The notes under the pieces were generated by a model that saw nothing but the letters and a program-made list of their open reading frames with translations, was not told the origin of the DNA and did not search any database. Shown here piece by piece: positions 16,240 through 24,974 of a stretch of 64,000 nt of DNA. Source of the stretch: Pseudosulfitobacter koreensis (GTDB taxonomy: Bacteria; Pseudomonadota; Alphaproteobacteria; Rhodobacterales; Rhodobacteraceae); NCBI RefSeq assembly GCF_024733015.1, contig NZ_JANKJG010000004.1, positions 1 through 64,000 on the forward strand. Direction: 5' to 3'. Positions within the stretch are counted from its first letter, which is position 1. Each line of letters starts with the position of its first letter. The translations under genes were made by a program, and so were the position numbers.

Positions 16240-16316
16240 GCCGCCTTAGCTCAGTTGGTTAGAGCGCTTGATTGTGGATCAAGAGGTCCCTGGTTCGAGA
16301 CCAGGAGGTGGTACCA
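16240..16316 (+). tRNA. tRNA-His (anticodon GUG)
   Basis: A 77-nt tRNA with encoded CCA at 16314-16316. The anticodon stem CTTGA/TCAAG closes loop TTGTGGA. The acceptor stem GCCGCCT pairs with AGGTGGT, with wobbles at 1-72 and 4-69. The discriminator is A73, and position 72 is U paired with G1. There is no extra G-1 paired with C73. This matches alphaproteobacterial tRNA-His, which lost the otherwise universal G-1 element. Confidence 0.95.
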
Positions 16317-16351
16317 TTACCCTTCCCTTAAGAAATTGCCGTTCCGATGAT

Positions 16352-16396
16352 CGGGGCTTCGCCCCGGACCCCAGGATATTTTTGGCCAAAAGAAAA
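16352..16396 (+). repeat. Intergenic repeat, copy C
   Basis: A CGGGGC-TTC-GCCCCG hairpin is followed by CCCCAGGATATTTTTGGCC and AAAAGAAAA. It lies between tRNA-His and the end of the opposite-strand DUF6476-like gene. The tail is nearly identical to copy D at 52099-52126. Confidence 0.7.
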
Positions 16397-16420
16397 CGGG
16401 TGGCCGATCAAGGCGGGGCG

Positions 16421-16738
16421 TCAGTCGAGGGTGATGGTCTGCTTCAGTTCCTTGCCGTCTGCGGAGTAGATCAGCACCTGCGTCGGGGTTGTTATGGCGA
16501 TATACTGCGGAGTTTGTGCGAACGCGGTGGGTGTTGTGCCGTCGGGCAGGGTGATGCGCTCTGGAAGCCGGGGCGTTGTCGGGCTATTGAGGCGTATTGC
16601 CATCAGCACGAAAATCGCGGCCATGCCTGCGATCATCGTGACGGTGAGAAGCGTCACCAGACGGCGCAGGTTTTTGAGATGGGGCGGTTCGGGCACTTCG
16701 GACGCGTCTGTGGCATCAGTGTCGTGAGGATTGGACAT
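16421..16738 (-). CDS. Single-pass membrane protein, DUF6476-like
   Basis: A 105-residue protein with an acidic cytoplasmic start, a membrane helix at about 29-49 (TLLTVTMIAGMAAIFVLMAI) and a small periplasmic beta domain (LPERITLPDGTTPTAF, QVLIYSADGKELKQTI). It matches my memory of Rhodobacterales DUF6476, whose function is unknown. Its ATG (16738-16736) overlaps the rluD ATG on the other strand, together forming CATG. No clear ribosome binding site lies upstream of it. Confidence 0.72.
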   Translation of the reverse strand: MSNPHDTDATDASEVPEPPHLKNLRRLVTLLTVTMIAGMAAIFVLMAIRLNSPTTPRLPERITLPDGTTPTAFAQTPQYIAITTPTQVLIYSADGKELKQTITLD

Positions 16739-17759
16739 GTCGGATCAACTCGTTCGGTTTCGGGTGGGCGAAGCGCCGCCTGCGCGTCTTGATAAGGCCT
16801 TGGCGCGCGATGTGCCAGCGGATGCCGCCTTGTCGCGCACCCGTCTGGGACGGTTGATCGAGGACGGATCGGTCAGGGTCAACGGTGAAGTCGTGCGCGA
16901 CCCAAAGGCGAAGGTGGACGAGGGCGCGGATGTGATGATCGCGGTGGCCGTCGCTGCCGAAAGCCATATCCAGGCCGAGAATATCCCGCTGACGATCATC
17001 TATGAAGATGACGATCTGGTGGTCGTGGACAAGCCTGCGGGCATGGTGGTGCATCCCGCCCCGGGCACACCGTCGGGCACGCTGGTCAACGCGCTGATGC
17101 ACCATTGCGGTGACAATCTGTCCGGCGTAGGCGGCATGAAACGTCCCGGCATCGTGCACCGGATCGACAAGGAAACCAGTGGCTTGCTGGTGGTTGCAAA
17201 GTCGGACGCGGCGCATCACGGGCTGGCGGACCAGTTCGCCGCCCACACGGTCGAACGGTATTACCGCGCGCTGGTTTACGGCGTGCCCGACGCCAACGAT
17301 CCGCGCCTGCGCGGGATCAGGGGCGCATCGTTCGAGCCGGGCAATATCCTGAAGCTGACGACGCAACTGGCGCGCCACAAGACCGACCGACAGCGTCAGG
17401 CGGTGCTGTTTCAGGGCGGGCGGCACGCGGTGACGCGGGCGCGCACCGTCACGCGCTTTGGCACGCCGGACGTTCTGGCGCTGATGGAATGCTGGCTGGA
17501 GACGGGGCGCACCCACCAGATTCGTGTGCACATGGCCCATGCCGGTCACGGGTTGGTGGGCGATCCGGTCTATGGCGGCAAACGCAAGCTGCCCAAGGGC
17601 GCACTGAGCGACGCGGCGCTGGCTGTGCTCAACGGGTTTTCACGGCAGGCGCTACATGCAGCGGTTTTGGGCTTTGTTCACCCTGTCAGCGGCGAAAACA
17701 TGCGGTTTGAAGCCGAAATGCCCGCCGACATGACCGATCTGCTGGACGCACTGGCCTGA
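16737..17759 (+). CDS. rluD: RluD-type 23S rRNA pseudouridine synthase
   Basis: Makes pseudouridines in helix 69 of 23S rRNA. The 340-residue protein has an N-terminal S4 RNA-binding domain (about 15-75), the catalytic motif HRIDKETSGLL with Asp144, and the closing LETGRTHQIRVHMAH and GDPVYGG blocks. GAGGA lies six bases before ATG 16737, so this start is well supported; a TTG at 16731 is not needed. The promoter must lie within the opposite-strand gene because the two start codons overlap. Confidence 0.93.
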   Translation: MSDQLVRFRVGEAPPARLDKALARDVPADAALSRTRLGRLIEDGSVRVNGEVVRDPKAKVDEGADVMIAVAVAAESHIQAENIPLTIIYEDDDLVVVDKPAGMVVHPAPGTPSGTLVNALMHHCGDNLSGVGGMKRPGIVHRIDKETSGLLVVAKSDAAHHGLADQFAAHTVERYYRALVYGVPDANDPRLRGIRGASFEPGNILKLTTQLARHKTDRQRQAVLFQGGRHAVTRARTVTRFGTPDVLALMECWLETGRTHQIRVHMAHAGHGLVGDPVYGGKRKLPKGALSDAALAVLNGFSRQALHAAVLGFVHPVSGENMRFEAEMPADMTDLLDALA

Positions 17760-17934
17760 AACGCTAAATTTTTCCACGACGGAAGAGCGTGCCGCCTGCG
17801 TTCAAGGGATGTTAACCGAACGCATGGCAAAACGTTTGAAACTGACATCACACGTGTGCGTGAGCGCACTGTCATACGCTAACATTCTCGCAAGGTTCGT
17901 GTATGCTTGTCAGCGAAATCGAATTTCAGGGCCT

Positions 17935-17963
17935 CTTGCAACAGTCCCGTGAGCGACCCATAT
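17935..17963 (+). promoter_or_regulatory. Candidate RpoH-type promoter of rpoH
   Basis: CTTGCA at 17935-17940 is followed after 16 bases by CCCATAT at 17957-17963. This resembles the heat-shock consensus CTTGAA/CCCCAT-T. It lies about 40 bases before the rpoH start and suggests autoregulation. A CACACGTGTG palindrome lies further up at 17849-17858. Confidence 0.45.
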
Positions 17964-18002
17964 CTATGTTAAGCCCCTAAACATGGGGCAGAGAGGACAG
18001 AG

Positions 18003-18899
18003 ATGGCAAACTATGCAAATCTGCCGGCGCCGACGCCGGAGGGCGGTCTGAACCGCTATATGCAGGAAATCCGCAAGTTCCCTTTGCTGGAACCTGAAGA
18101 GGAATACATGTTGGCCAAGCGCTGGGTCGAGGAACAGGACACCGAGGCCGCGCACCGTATGGTCACCAGCCACCTGCGTCTGGCAGCCAAGATCGCGATG
18201 GGTTACCGCGGCTACGGTCTGCCGCAGGCCGAGGTGATTTCCGAGGCGAACGTGGGCCTGATGCAGGCGGTCAAACGCTTTGACCCCGAGCGGGGCTTTC
18301 GCCTGGCGACCTATGCGATGTGGTGGATTCGCGCCTCGATCCAGGAATACATCCTGCGGTCATGGAGCTTGGTCAAACTTGGCACCACCTCGGCGCAGAA
18401 AAAGCTGTTCTTCAATCTGCGCAAGGCCAAGGCCCGTATCGGCGCACTGGAAGAAGGCGACATGCGCCCTGAGAACGTCAAGCGCATCGCGACTGATCTG
18501 GGCGTGACCGAGGACGAGGTCATCAGCATGAACCGGCGGATGTCGGGCGGGGATGCGTCGCTGAACGCCACCGTCGGCTCCGAAGGCGAAGGCACGATGC
18601 AATGGCAGGACTGGCTGGAAGACGAAGATGCCGACCAGGCCGCCGACTACGAGGAACGCGACGAGCTGACCGTGCGCCGCGAAATGCTGGCCGAGGCGTT
18701 GGATGTGCTGAACGACCGCGAAAAGGATATTCTGACCCAGCGTCGCCTGTCCGATCAGACCGTTACGCTGGAGGATCTTTCAAGCCAGTACGACGTCAGC
18801 CGCGAACGTATCCGGCAGATCGAGGTGCGCGCGTTTGAAAAGCTGCAAAAGCGGATGCGCGATCTGGCGAATGAAAAGGGTCTCATGGCCACGGCCTGA
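18003..18899 (+). CDS. rpoH: RNA polymerase heat-shock sigma factor RpoH (sigma-32)
   Basis: Directs RNA polymerase to heat-shock and stress promoters. The 298-residue protein has region 2 (MVTSHLRLAAKIAMGYRGYG, RGFRLATYAMWWIRASIQEY), the RpoH box QKKLFFNLRK, region 3, and region 4 (DLSSQYDVSRERIRQIE). The ATG at 18003 has GAGAGGAC upstream. Rhodobacterales often carry two RpoH paralogues, and this could be either. It is monocistronic, ending in a strong terminator at 18923. Confidence 0.95.
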   Translation: MANYANLPAPTPEGGLNRYMQEIRKFPLLEPEEEYMLAKRWVEEQDTEAAHRMVTSHLRLAAKIAMGYRGYGLPQAEVISEANVGLMQAVKRFDPERGFRLATYAMWWIRASIQEYILRSWSLVKLGTTSAQKKLFFNLRKAKARIGALEEGDMRPENVKRIATDLGVTEDEVISMNRRMSGGDASLNATVGSEGEGTMQWQDWLEDEDADQAADYEERDELTVRREMLAEALDVLNDREKDILTQRRLSDQTVTLEDLSSQYDVSRERIRQIEVRAFEKLQKRMRDLANEKGLMATA

Positions 18900-18922
18900 C
18901 CGCATTTGATCCGTGCGAAATG

Positions 18923-18955
18923 AAATGCTCCGCCTTGGGAAAGGCGGAGCATTTT
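18923..18955. terminator. Rho-independent terminator shared by rpoH and the antiporter gene
   Basis: A perfect 14-bp stem AAATGCTCCGCCTT / AAGGCGGAGCATTT with loop GGGA ends in TTTT on the plus strand and in a T-rich run on the minus strand. It lies between convergent genes and should work both ways. Confidence 0.92.
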
Positions 18956-18962
18956 GCGTTTG

Positions 18963-19880
18963 TTACTGAGCTGCCCAGACATAGACGACGTAACCCAGCA
19001 AAGCCGCCACGCCGACGCCGCGCCCGATCACGGGGCGCGTCAGCAGCAGCGCGGTCAGGATCAGCGAAACGGCGATGGTAATCGGCAGGTCGAAGGACAG
19101 GAACCTGTCGGCCACCGGAACAGGCGATATCACGGCCGTTACGCCCAAAATGCCCAGCACGTTGAAGATGTTGGAGCCCACGATATTGCCGATGGCAATC
19201 TCAGACTGGCGCCGGAAGGCCGCGATCACGGAAGTGGCGAGTTCGGGCAATGACGTGCCCACGGCTACGATGGTCAGCCCGATGAACGCCTCGGATGCGC
19301 CGAAGCTGCGCGCGATGGACACCGCGCCATCGACCAGGAACCGTGCGCCGAACATCAGCACCACCAGACCGCCGATGACCCACAGCGCCGAAATCAACAC
19401 CGAGGCGGGCGGCGTGACATCCAGGTCTTCAGCAGGGGCGTCTCCGGGTTTGAGGTAGGCCAGTGTCAGATAGCACGCCAGCGCCGCGACCAGCGCAAAG
19501 CCCGCCAGGCGCCCGATTTCCCCCATCCAGAAGATCGGGACCAAGGCGCAGACGGCTGCGACCATCACGGCGGTGTCGCGGCGCAGGGTGGCGCCGGTGA
19601 CGACGATGGGCCAGACCAGGCTGGTGACACCGACGATCAGCAGGATGTTCGCGATGTTCGAGCCGATGATATTGCCCACGGCAATGTCGGGCACGCCCCG
19701 CAACGCGGCGTCGACAGAGACCAGAAGTTCAGGTGTCGATGTGCCGAAACCAACGACGGTCAGGCCGATCAGCAGGGGCGGGATCGCCATGCGGCGCGCA
19801 ATGCCGACACTGCCGCGCACCAGTGCTTCGCCGCCCAGAAACAGGCCGATAAGCCCGGCGAAAACGTAGAGATAATCCAA
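18963..19880 (-). CDS. Calcium/sodium antiporter (YrbG-type CaCA family)
   Basis: A 305-residue inner-membrane cation exchanger. It has the internal duplication of the family: alpha-1 repeat GFGTSTPELLVSV and GNIIGSNIANILLI, alpha-2 repeat AVGTSLPELATSV and GNIVGSNIFNVLGILG. About ten hydrophobic helices are visible. Transport of Ca2+ against Na+ or H+ is inferred from the family. The only suitable start is a TTG at 19880, with AAGGA nine bases upstream; the first in-frame ATG would remove the first helix. Confidence 0.9.
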   Translation of the reverse strand: MDYLYVFAGLIGLFLGGEALVRGSVGIARRMAIPPLLIGLTVVGFGTSTPELLVSVDAALRGVPDIAVGNIIGSNIANILLIVGVTSLVWPIVVTGATLRRDTAVMVAAVCALVPIFWMGEIGRLAGFALVAALACYLTLAYLKPGDAPAEDLDVTPPASVLISALWVIGGLVVLMFGARFLVDGAVSIARSFGASEAFIGLTIVAVGTSLPELATSVIAAFRRQSEIAIGNIVGSNIFNVLGILGVTAVISPVPVADRFLSFDLPITIAVSLILTALLLTRPVIGRGVGVAALLGYVVYVWAAQ

Positions 19881-20077
19881 TTCAGCAGTCCTTGGTTAAG
19901 ATGTGTTCCATCCTCAGCAAAATGGGAACGAGACCCGGTTCGATACAACCCCCCGGAGAGTAAAAGGTGTTTTAATTTCATGTCTTCGGGGTGCAGGAAC
20001 GCGTCCAAAGATTAGCTTGCACGCCACGGGTCCGGTGGATGATAACAAAGACAATTCAAGCAACGGGCGGGGCGTGA

Positions 20078-20998
20078 ATGAGCAAGATCATCTTTCATGT
20101 ACCACGGTCGTGGCTGGGGCCGCTGGGGGGCGGGCTGATGCCGTTCTATACGCGTCTGACCGAAGGGTTGACCGCCCTGAATGTGCCCTTTTCGATGGTC
20201 GAGCTGGACCGCGACACGCTGATGGCCGAGGTCGAGGCAGATGATGCGTTTCACATCGTCAACCATGGGCGGTTCACGCATCCGCGTCTGCTGAATGCGG
20301 GCGTCGCCTATGTCTATCCGTTCTGGAACGTGGACCCCTCGGGCATCCGCGCGTTCTCCTCCATTGGCAGCCAGCCGTTCAACCCCGCACAGATCGAGGC
20401 CGAGGAAGCGCGGGCGTTCTTTCGCAAGCTCAAGGCGCGGCTGGTGGGTGCGCGCACCTCGCGCTATGAGCAGCCCGAGGAAGAGGCGGATCTGCCGGAT
20501 GGCGGCACGGCCGTGTTCTTTCAGTCCGAAGCGCACCGCAGCGTCGGCGAGACGATGTATATGGACCGCTGGGCGATGCTACAGGCGGTGATCGACGCCG
20601 ATCGCGGGCCAGTGGTCGTCAAGCCGCATCCGCGCGACACCGACCCCAAGACACGGGCGCGACTGCGCAAAATGGCGGGCGTGACGGTCAGCGACGGCAA
20701 CATTCACGACATCATCGCCGCCTGCGACCGCGTGGTCACCATCAACTCCGCCGTTGGAATCGAGGCCTATCTGCACCGCAAGCCGGTGATCCTGTGCGGG
20801 CAGGCCGATTTTGCCCATGTCGCGGACGAGGCGCGCGACCCCGCTGCGCTGATCGCGCTGCTTGCCACGGACCCTGCGCGGCGCGCCTATGACAAATACA
20901 TCTGGTGGTATTTCGCCCACCAGTGCCTCAGCACGACCGAGCCACATTTGGTCCGGCGGTTCCTGGACCGGGTGCGCGCCACGGGTTTCGCGATCTAG
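20078..20998 (+). CDS. Glycosyltransferase-like protein, capsule (KpsC/KpsS-like) type
   Basis: A 306-residue protein of GT-B appearance. The second half has VVVKPHPRDTDPKTRA, DIIAACDRVVTINSAVGIEA and LHRKPVILCG, the pattern of nucleotide-sugar-binding halves in capsule polysaccharide synthesis and export proteins. The N-terminal half starts with IIFHVPRSWLGPLGGGL. The acceptor and sugar are unknown. It stands alone, divergent from the antiporter, with no other capsule genes near. Confidence 0.7.
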   Translation: MSKIIFHVPRSWLGPLGGGLMPFYTRLTEGLTALNVPFSMVELDRDTLMAEVEADDAFHIVNHGRFTHPRLLNAGVAYVYPFWNVDPSGIRAFSSIGSQPFNPAQIEAEEARAFFRKLKARLVGARTSRYEQPEEEADLPDGGTAVFFQSEAHRSVGETMYMDRWAMLQAVIDADRGPVVVKPHPRDTDPKTRARLRKMAGVTVSDGNIHDIIAACDRVVTINSAVGIEAYLHRKPVILCGQADFAHVADEARDPAALIALLATDPARRAYDKYIWWYFAHQCLSTTEPHLVRRFLDRVRATGFAI

Positions 20999-21001
20999 CG
21001 C

Positions 21002-22168
21002 CTACTTTAGCCGCGCGCGCAGCACCCGCAGCATGTTCTCGCCAGCCACCTTGCGGATGTCGGCCTCTGGAATGCCAGCCTCCAGCATTGCGTGGGTCAG
21101 TGCTGGCAGCTCCGACGTGTCGAACGCGGTCTCGACCGACCCGTCAAAGTCCGACCCCAGCGAGATGTGGTCCACGCCCACCGTGTCGATGCCCGCCTTG
21201 ATCATCTTGGCGATGCCGCTCGGCGTGATGTCGCCGCAGGCCACATCGGCCCAATAGCCCATGCCGATCACGCCGCCCGTTGCTGCGATCTCACGCATCA
21301 GATCGTCGGTGAAGTTGCGCGTCACGGGGCAGTTGCCGTGAATGCCCGAGTGGCTGACGACCACAGGCATGTCGGTCATCGCCAGCACGTCGCGCACCAC
21401 TTGCGGGGACGAATGCGCCAGATCCAGAACCATGCCACGCTGTTCGACTTCGGCCACGACGCCGCGGCCAAAATCGGTCAGCCCCAGGTTGCCAAGGCCG
21501 TGCAACGAGCCGCCCAGCGCGTTGTCGAAAAAGTGATGCAGCCCGATTACACGGTGCCCTGCGGCCTCGATCTTGTCGAGATTTGCAATGTCGCCTTCCA
21601 GCGGGTGCGCGCCTTCGATGCCCAGTATGCCGCCCACCGCATCGCTGCCTGCTGCACGTGCGGCCAGATGTGCGTCAAGATCGGCGCGGCTCTTGATGAT
21701 GGTCAGGGCTTCGGGCGCCTCGACTGCGGCCTCGTGCAGCTTTTCGGCCTGATACAGAGCGCGTTCCAGAATGCTGGTCCAGGTGCGGACGGGCCACAAC
21801 TGTCCGATTGCCAGCGGCGTGATGTTGTCGAAGGCCTCGGCCGAGTTTTCCTCGTAATTCTGCCCTGCAGGGGACTTGGTGACGGCGGTGAACACCTGAA
21901 TGGCGACGCCGCCCTCGATGAGCCGGGGCAGGTCCACATGACCACGGTCGCCGCGTTCGGTGATATCGCGGTCCCACAGCAGGCTGTCGGCGTGCCAGTC
22001 TCCGACGATCATGTCGGCGTGCAACGCTTGTGCGGCATCGGCAACGGGGTAGGGGTCATGCGGCACCACCGCGTTGCGGGTGCTTTCCACGTAGCCGGGC
22101 GCAAAGAGGAAAAACCCGGCGATGGCCACGACCAGAAGGGCTGCGATGATTTTTAAGGCGGTGCGCAT
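21002..22168 (-). CDS. Membrane dipeptidase (peptidase family M19)
   Basis: A 388-residue zinc dipeptidase with an N-terminal signal anchor (about 5-24) placing it in the periplasm. The metal and active-site motifs run in order: GDWHADSLLW, GIEGAH, GLHHFFDN, LGLTDFGRGVV, DLAHSS, VVSHSG and LGSDFDG. It probably splits dipeptides, possibly with D-residues, from murein or diet. GAGGAG precedes the ATG at 22168. It is divergent from the small zinc-finger gene. Confidence 0.9.
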   Translation of the reverse strand: MRTALKIIAALLVVAIAGFFLFAPGYVESTRNAVVPHDPYPVADAAQALHADMIVGDWHADSLLWDRDITERGDRGHVDLPRLIEGGVAIQVFTAVTKSPAGQNYEENSAEAFDNITPLAIGQLWPVRTWTSILERALYQAEKLHEAAVEAPEALTIIKSRADLDAHLAARAAGSDAVGGILGIEGAHPLEGDIANLDKIEAAGHRVIGLHHFFDNALGGSLHGLGNLGLTDFGRGVVAEVEQRGMVLDLAHSSPQVVRDVLAMTDMPVVVSHSGIHGNCPVTRNFTDDLMREIAATGGVIGMGYWADVACGDITPSGIAKMIKAGIDTVGVDHISLGSDFDGSVETAFDTSELPALTHAMLEAGIPEADIRKVAGENMLRVLRARLK

Positions 22169-22281
22169 GATCTGCTCCTCGATAGACTTCGGCGCAGGTT
22201 AGCCATAGACCCCCGCGTTTCCAAAGGGTGACGTCGGGGCGGTGCCGCCCTAGATATAGACCAAAGCTGAAAGGAAATGTC

Positions 22282-22551
22282 ATGGCCGGTGGATGGGCAA
22301 AGGACGGCGCGGTGTCCGAACAGATCGAGGCGTCGATCAACGATGAACTGGCGCGGATGAAGGCGCGCAAGGCTCCGTCAGGCGAGAGCCTGAAGTTCTG
22401 CGCAGAATGTGAAGAGGAAATTCCCGAGCGGCGACGGGTGGCACTGCCGGGGGTAAAGCTCTGCGTCGATTGCGCGTCGGAACGCGACGGGCGCCCGCAG
22501 GATCGCGGCGGCTTCAACCGGCGTGGATCGAAGGATTCGCAGTTGAAGTAG
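22282..22551 (+). CDS. DksA/TraR-type C4 zinc-finger protein
   Basis: An 89-residue protein with an acidic helix (SEQIEASINDELARMKARK) and a C4 zinc finger CAECEEEIPERRR...CVDC. Such short TraR/YbiI-like proteins bind the RNA polymerase secondary channel; that role is inferred. AAAGGAAA lies upstream of the ATG. The last 38 bases overlap the end of the convergent acetyltransferase gene. Confidence 0.85.
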   Translation: MAGGWAKDGAVSEQIEASINDELARMKARKAPSGESLKFCAECEEEIPERRRVALPGVKLCVDCASERDGRPQDRGGFNRRGSKDSQLK

Positions 22552-23020
22552 GCGCCAGTGCCAGCCGCATGATGTGCTGGGGCCCGAAATCGCCGTGTAC
22601 CCAATGTTCGCCGGTATCGACGAACCCGCCCTTGATATAGGCGCTGACCGCGCGCGGGTTCAGCAGGTTGACAGTCAGCCAAAGGCTTGCGGCGTTTGGA
22701 TACCGTTGCGCGAGATAGGCGGGCAACGCGCGGCACAGCGCCTGACCGATGCCCCGGCCCTGATGGTTCGCATCCACCATCACGGTGCGCAGTCCAAGGT
22801 CGGACGTCGACGCAAAGCCGTGCACGGTGCTGTAGTCCCGGTCGATCTTGAAAAACCCCACCACGGCGGTGCCGTCCGTGATCGCATAGCGATCGACATC
22901 GGGGTTGGTTGCAGCAAAGGCTTCCTCGATCGTGCCCGAGAATTTCACCTGATCGGGATGAACAGCAAGATGTGACACGTGCGGCAGGTCGTCTTGCGAC
23001 AGGGATAGAAATTCAATCAT
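22514..23020 (-). CDS. GNAT-family N-acetyltransferase
   Basis: A 168-residue acetyltransferase with the acetyl-CoA loop VDANHQGRGIGQALC and a C-terminal NPRAVSAYIKGGF strand. The first half (LSLSQDDLPHVSHLAVHPDQVKF) resembles spermidine-acetyltransferase-like members, but the substrate is not known. Its 3' end overlaps the convergent TraR-type gene by 38 bases, so its last dozen residues (PTSTANPSIHAG) may be a recent extension. Confidence 0.8.
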   Translation of the reverse strand: MIEFLSLSQDDLPHVSHLAVHPDQVKFSGTIEEAFAATNPDVDRYAITDGTAVVGFFKIDRDYSTVHGFASTSDLGLRTVMVDANHQGRGIGQALCRALPAYLAQRYPNAASLWLTVNLLNPRAVSAYIKGGFVDTGEHWVHGDFGPQHIMRLALAPTSTANPSIHAG

Positions 23021-23094
23021 GTGACGAGGTCCGGGCCTTCAAGGTCTTGAAAAAAAGACCGGCGCGGTGGATGCCCCGCGCCGGTCCCTGCACA

Positions 23095-24915
23095 TCAGTC
23101 TTCCATCGCTTCCAATTCGTCGATGAAGCCCGAGATCATCGCCAGACCCTTGTCCCAGAACGCCGGGTCGGAGGCATCCAGACCAAAGGGTGCCAGCAAC
23201 TCCTTGTGGTGCTTCGATCCGCCCGCGCGCAGCATGTCGAAGTATTTGTCCTCGAAGCCTTCCGCGCCTTCCTCGTAGACGGAATAGAGCGCGTTCACCA
23301 AGCCGTCGCCGAACGCATAGGCATAGACGTAGAATGGCGAGTGGACGAAGTGCGGGATATAAGCCCAGAAGTGCTGGTAGCCGTCCATGAAATCGAATGC
23401 GGGGCCCAGGCTTTCGCCCTGAACGCTCATCCACAGCTCGCCGATGTCTTCCGGCGTCAACTCGCCGCCGCGCCGCGCCGCGTGCAGCTTGCATTCGAAA
23501 TCATAGAAGGCGATCTGGCGCACGACGGTGTTGATCATGTCCTCGACTTTGCCCGCCAGCAGCACCTTGCGCTGCGCGTTGGTCTTGGCCCCGTCCAGCA
23601 TCTTGCGGAATGTCAGCATCTCGCCGAAGACGCTCGCCGTTTCGGCCAGGGTCAGCGGGGTCGAGGACAGCATTTCGCCCTGATCGGCAGCAAGAACCTG
23701 ATGTACGCCGTGACCAAGCTCATGCGCCAGCGTCATCACGTCGCGCGGTTTGCCCAGGTAGTTCAGCATCACGTAAGGGTGCACGTCCGTCACGGTGGGG
23801 TGGGCAAAGGCACCGGGTGCCTTGCCGGGCTTTACTGGCGCGTCGATCCAGCCCTTGGTGAAGAAGGGCGCCGCAATTTCGCCCATGCGCGGATCAAACG
23901 CGTTATAGGCGTCCATAACGGTCTTTTCTGCAGCTTCCCACGATACCGGCTTGGGGTCTTCCAACGGCAGCGGCGCGTTGCGGTCCCAGACCTGCATGCG
24001 GTCCAGTCCCAGCCATTTGCGTTTCAACTCGTAATAGCGGTGGCTGAGCTTGGGGTAGGCGTTCACGACCGCAGTGCGCAGTGCCTCGACCACTTCGGGT
24101 TCCACATGGTTGCTGAGGTGGCGACCGGTCTGGGCGGTGGGCATGCCCCGCCAGCGGTCCATGATTTCCTTTTCCTTCACTTGCGTGTTGTGCACGCGCG
24201 CGAAGGTCTTGATGTTCTTGCCGAAGACGTCCGCCAGTTCTTCGGCGGCGGCCTGGCGGGTCTCGCGATCCGGATCGGTCAGCAGGTTCAGCGTGCCCTC
24301 GATGGTCAGATCGTCGCCCTGCACGTTGAATTCCAGTCCCGCGATGGTCTCGTCGAACATCCGTTCCCATGCGTCACCAACCACGCCCAGATCGTGCAGG
24401 AACTTCTCCATCTGGTCCGACAGCTGATAGGGTTTCATCGCGCGGATGCGGTCGAACACCGGCTCGTAGCGGGCCAGATCGGCGTTCTGGTGCATCAGTT
24501 TCGACAGGTGGTCGTCGTCCAGACGGTTCAGTTCCAGAGTGAAGAACACCAGCGGCGTGGTGAAGTTGGTGATCTTTTCCTGCACGTCCGACATGAATTT
24601 CGCGCGCCCGCCGTCGGTGGTCTGCTGGTAATAGCGCAGCCCGGCGTAGGACATGATGCGCCCGGCGATCTGGTTGATCTTTTCCTGACGCAGGATGCAA
24701 TCCAGCAGGCCTTCGGCGTCCAGACCGGCCAGATTGTTCTCGAAATCATGGGCAAAGGTGGCGCAGGCCTCTTCCAGCCAGTCCAGATCGCGTTTCAGCT
24801 CGGGGGCATCTTCGCCCGTATAGAGATCGTCGAGGTTCCACTCGGGCAGATTGCCCAAAGGCTTGTCGCCGCTGCTGGCGTTGGCGTCTTGGACAGGAAA
24901 GGGAAGCTGGAACAT
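23095..24915 (-). CDS. pepF: Oligoendopeptidase F (M3 family zinc peptidase)
   Basis: A cytoplasmic zinc endopeptidase for oligopeptides. The 606-residue protein has the N-terminal PepF domain and the catalytic motif HELGHGVHQ (H398, E399, H402), with the third zinc ligand in LAETASVFGE some 25 residues later. The C-terminus has the PFYVYAYAFGDGLVNALY block of the family. The ATG at 24915 has AGAGG upstream; the long in-frame extension to 25377 is antisense to the ligase gene and is not real. Confidence 0.93.
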   Translation of the reverse strand: MFQLPFPVQDANASSGDKPLGNLPEWNLDDLYTGEDAPELKRDLDWLEEACATFAHDFENNLAGLDAEGLLDCILRQEKINQIAGRIMSYAGLRYYQQTTDGGRAKFMSDVQEKITNFTTPLVFFTLELNRLDDDHLSKLMHQNADLARYEPVFDRIRAMKPYQLSDQMEKFLHDLGVVGDAWERMFDETIAGLEFNVQGDDLTIEGTLNLLTDPDRETRQAAAEELADVFGKNIKTFARVHNTQVKEKEIMDRWRGMPTAQTGRHLSNHVEPEVVEALRTAVVNAYPKLSHRYYELKRKWLGLDRMQVWDRNAPLPLEDPKPVSWEAAEKTVMDAYNAFDPRMGEIAAPFFTKGWIDAPVKPGKAPGAFAHPTVTDVHPYVMLNYLGKPRDVMTLAHELGHGVHQVLAADQGEMLSSTPLTLAETASVFGEMLTFRKMLDGAKTNAQRKVLLAGKVEDMINTVVRQIAFYDFECKLHAARRGGELTPEDIGELWMSVQGESLGPAFDFMDGYQHFWAYIPHFVHSPFYVYAYAFGDGLVNALYSVYEEGAEGFEDKYFDMLRAGGSKHHKELLAPFGLDASDPAFWDKGLAMISGFIDELEAMED

Positions 24916-24974
24916 CGTGAAACCTCTATTTTGTGTTGGCCCATAGGTATGTGTGCGCATGGCCAAGGGCAAGG

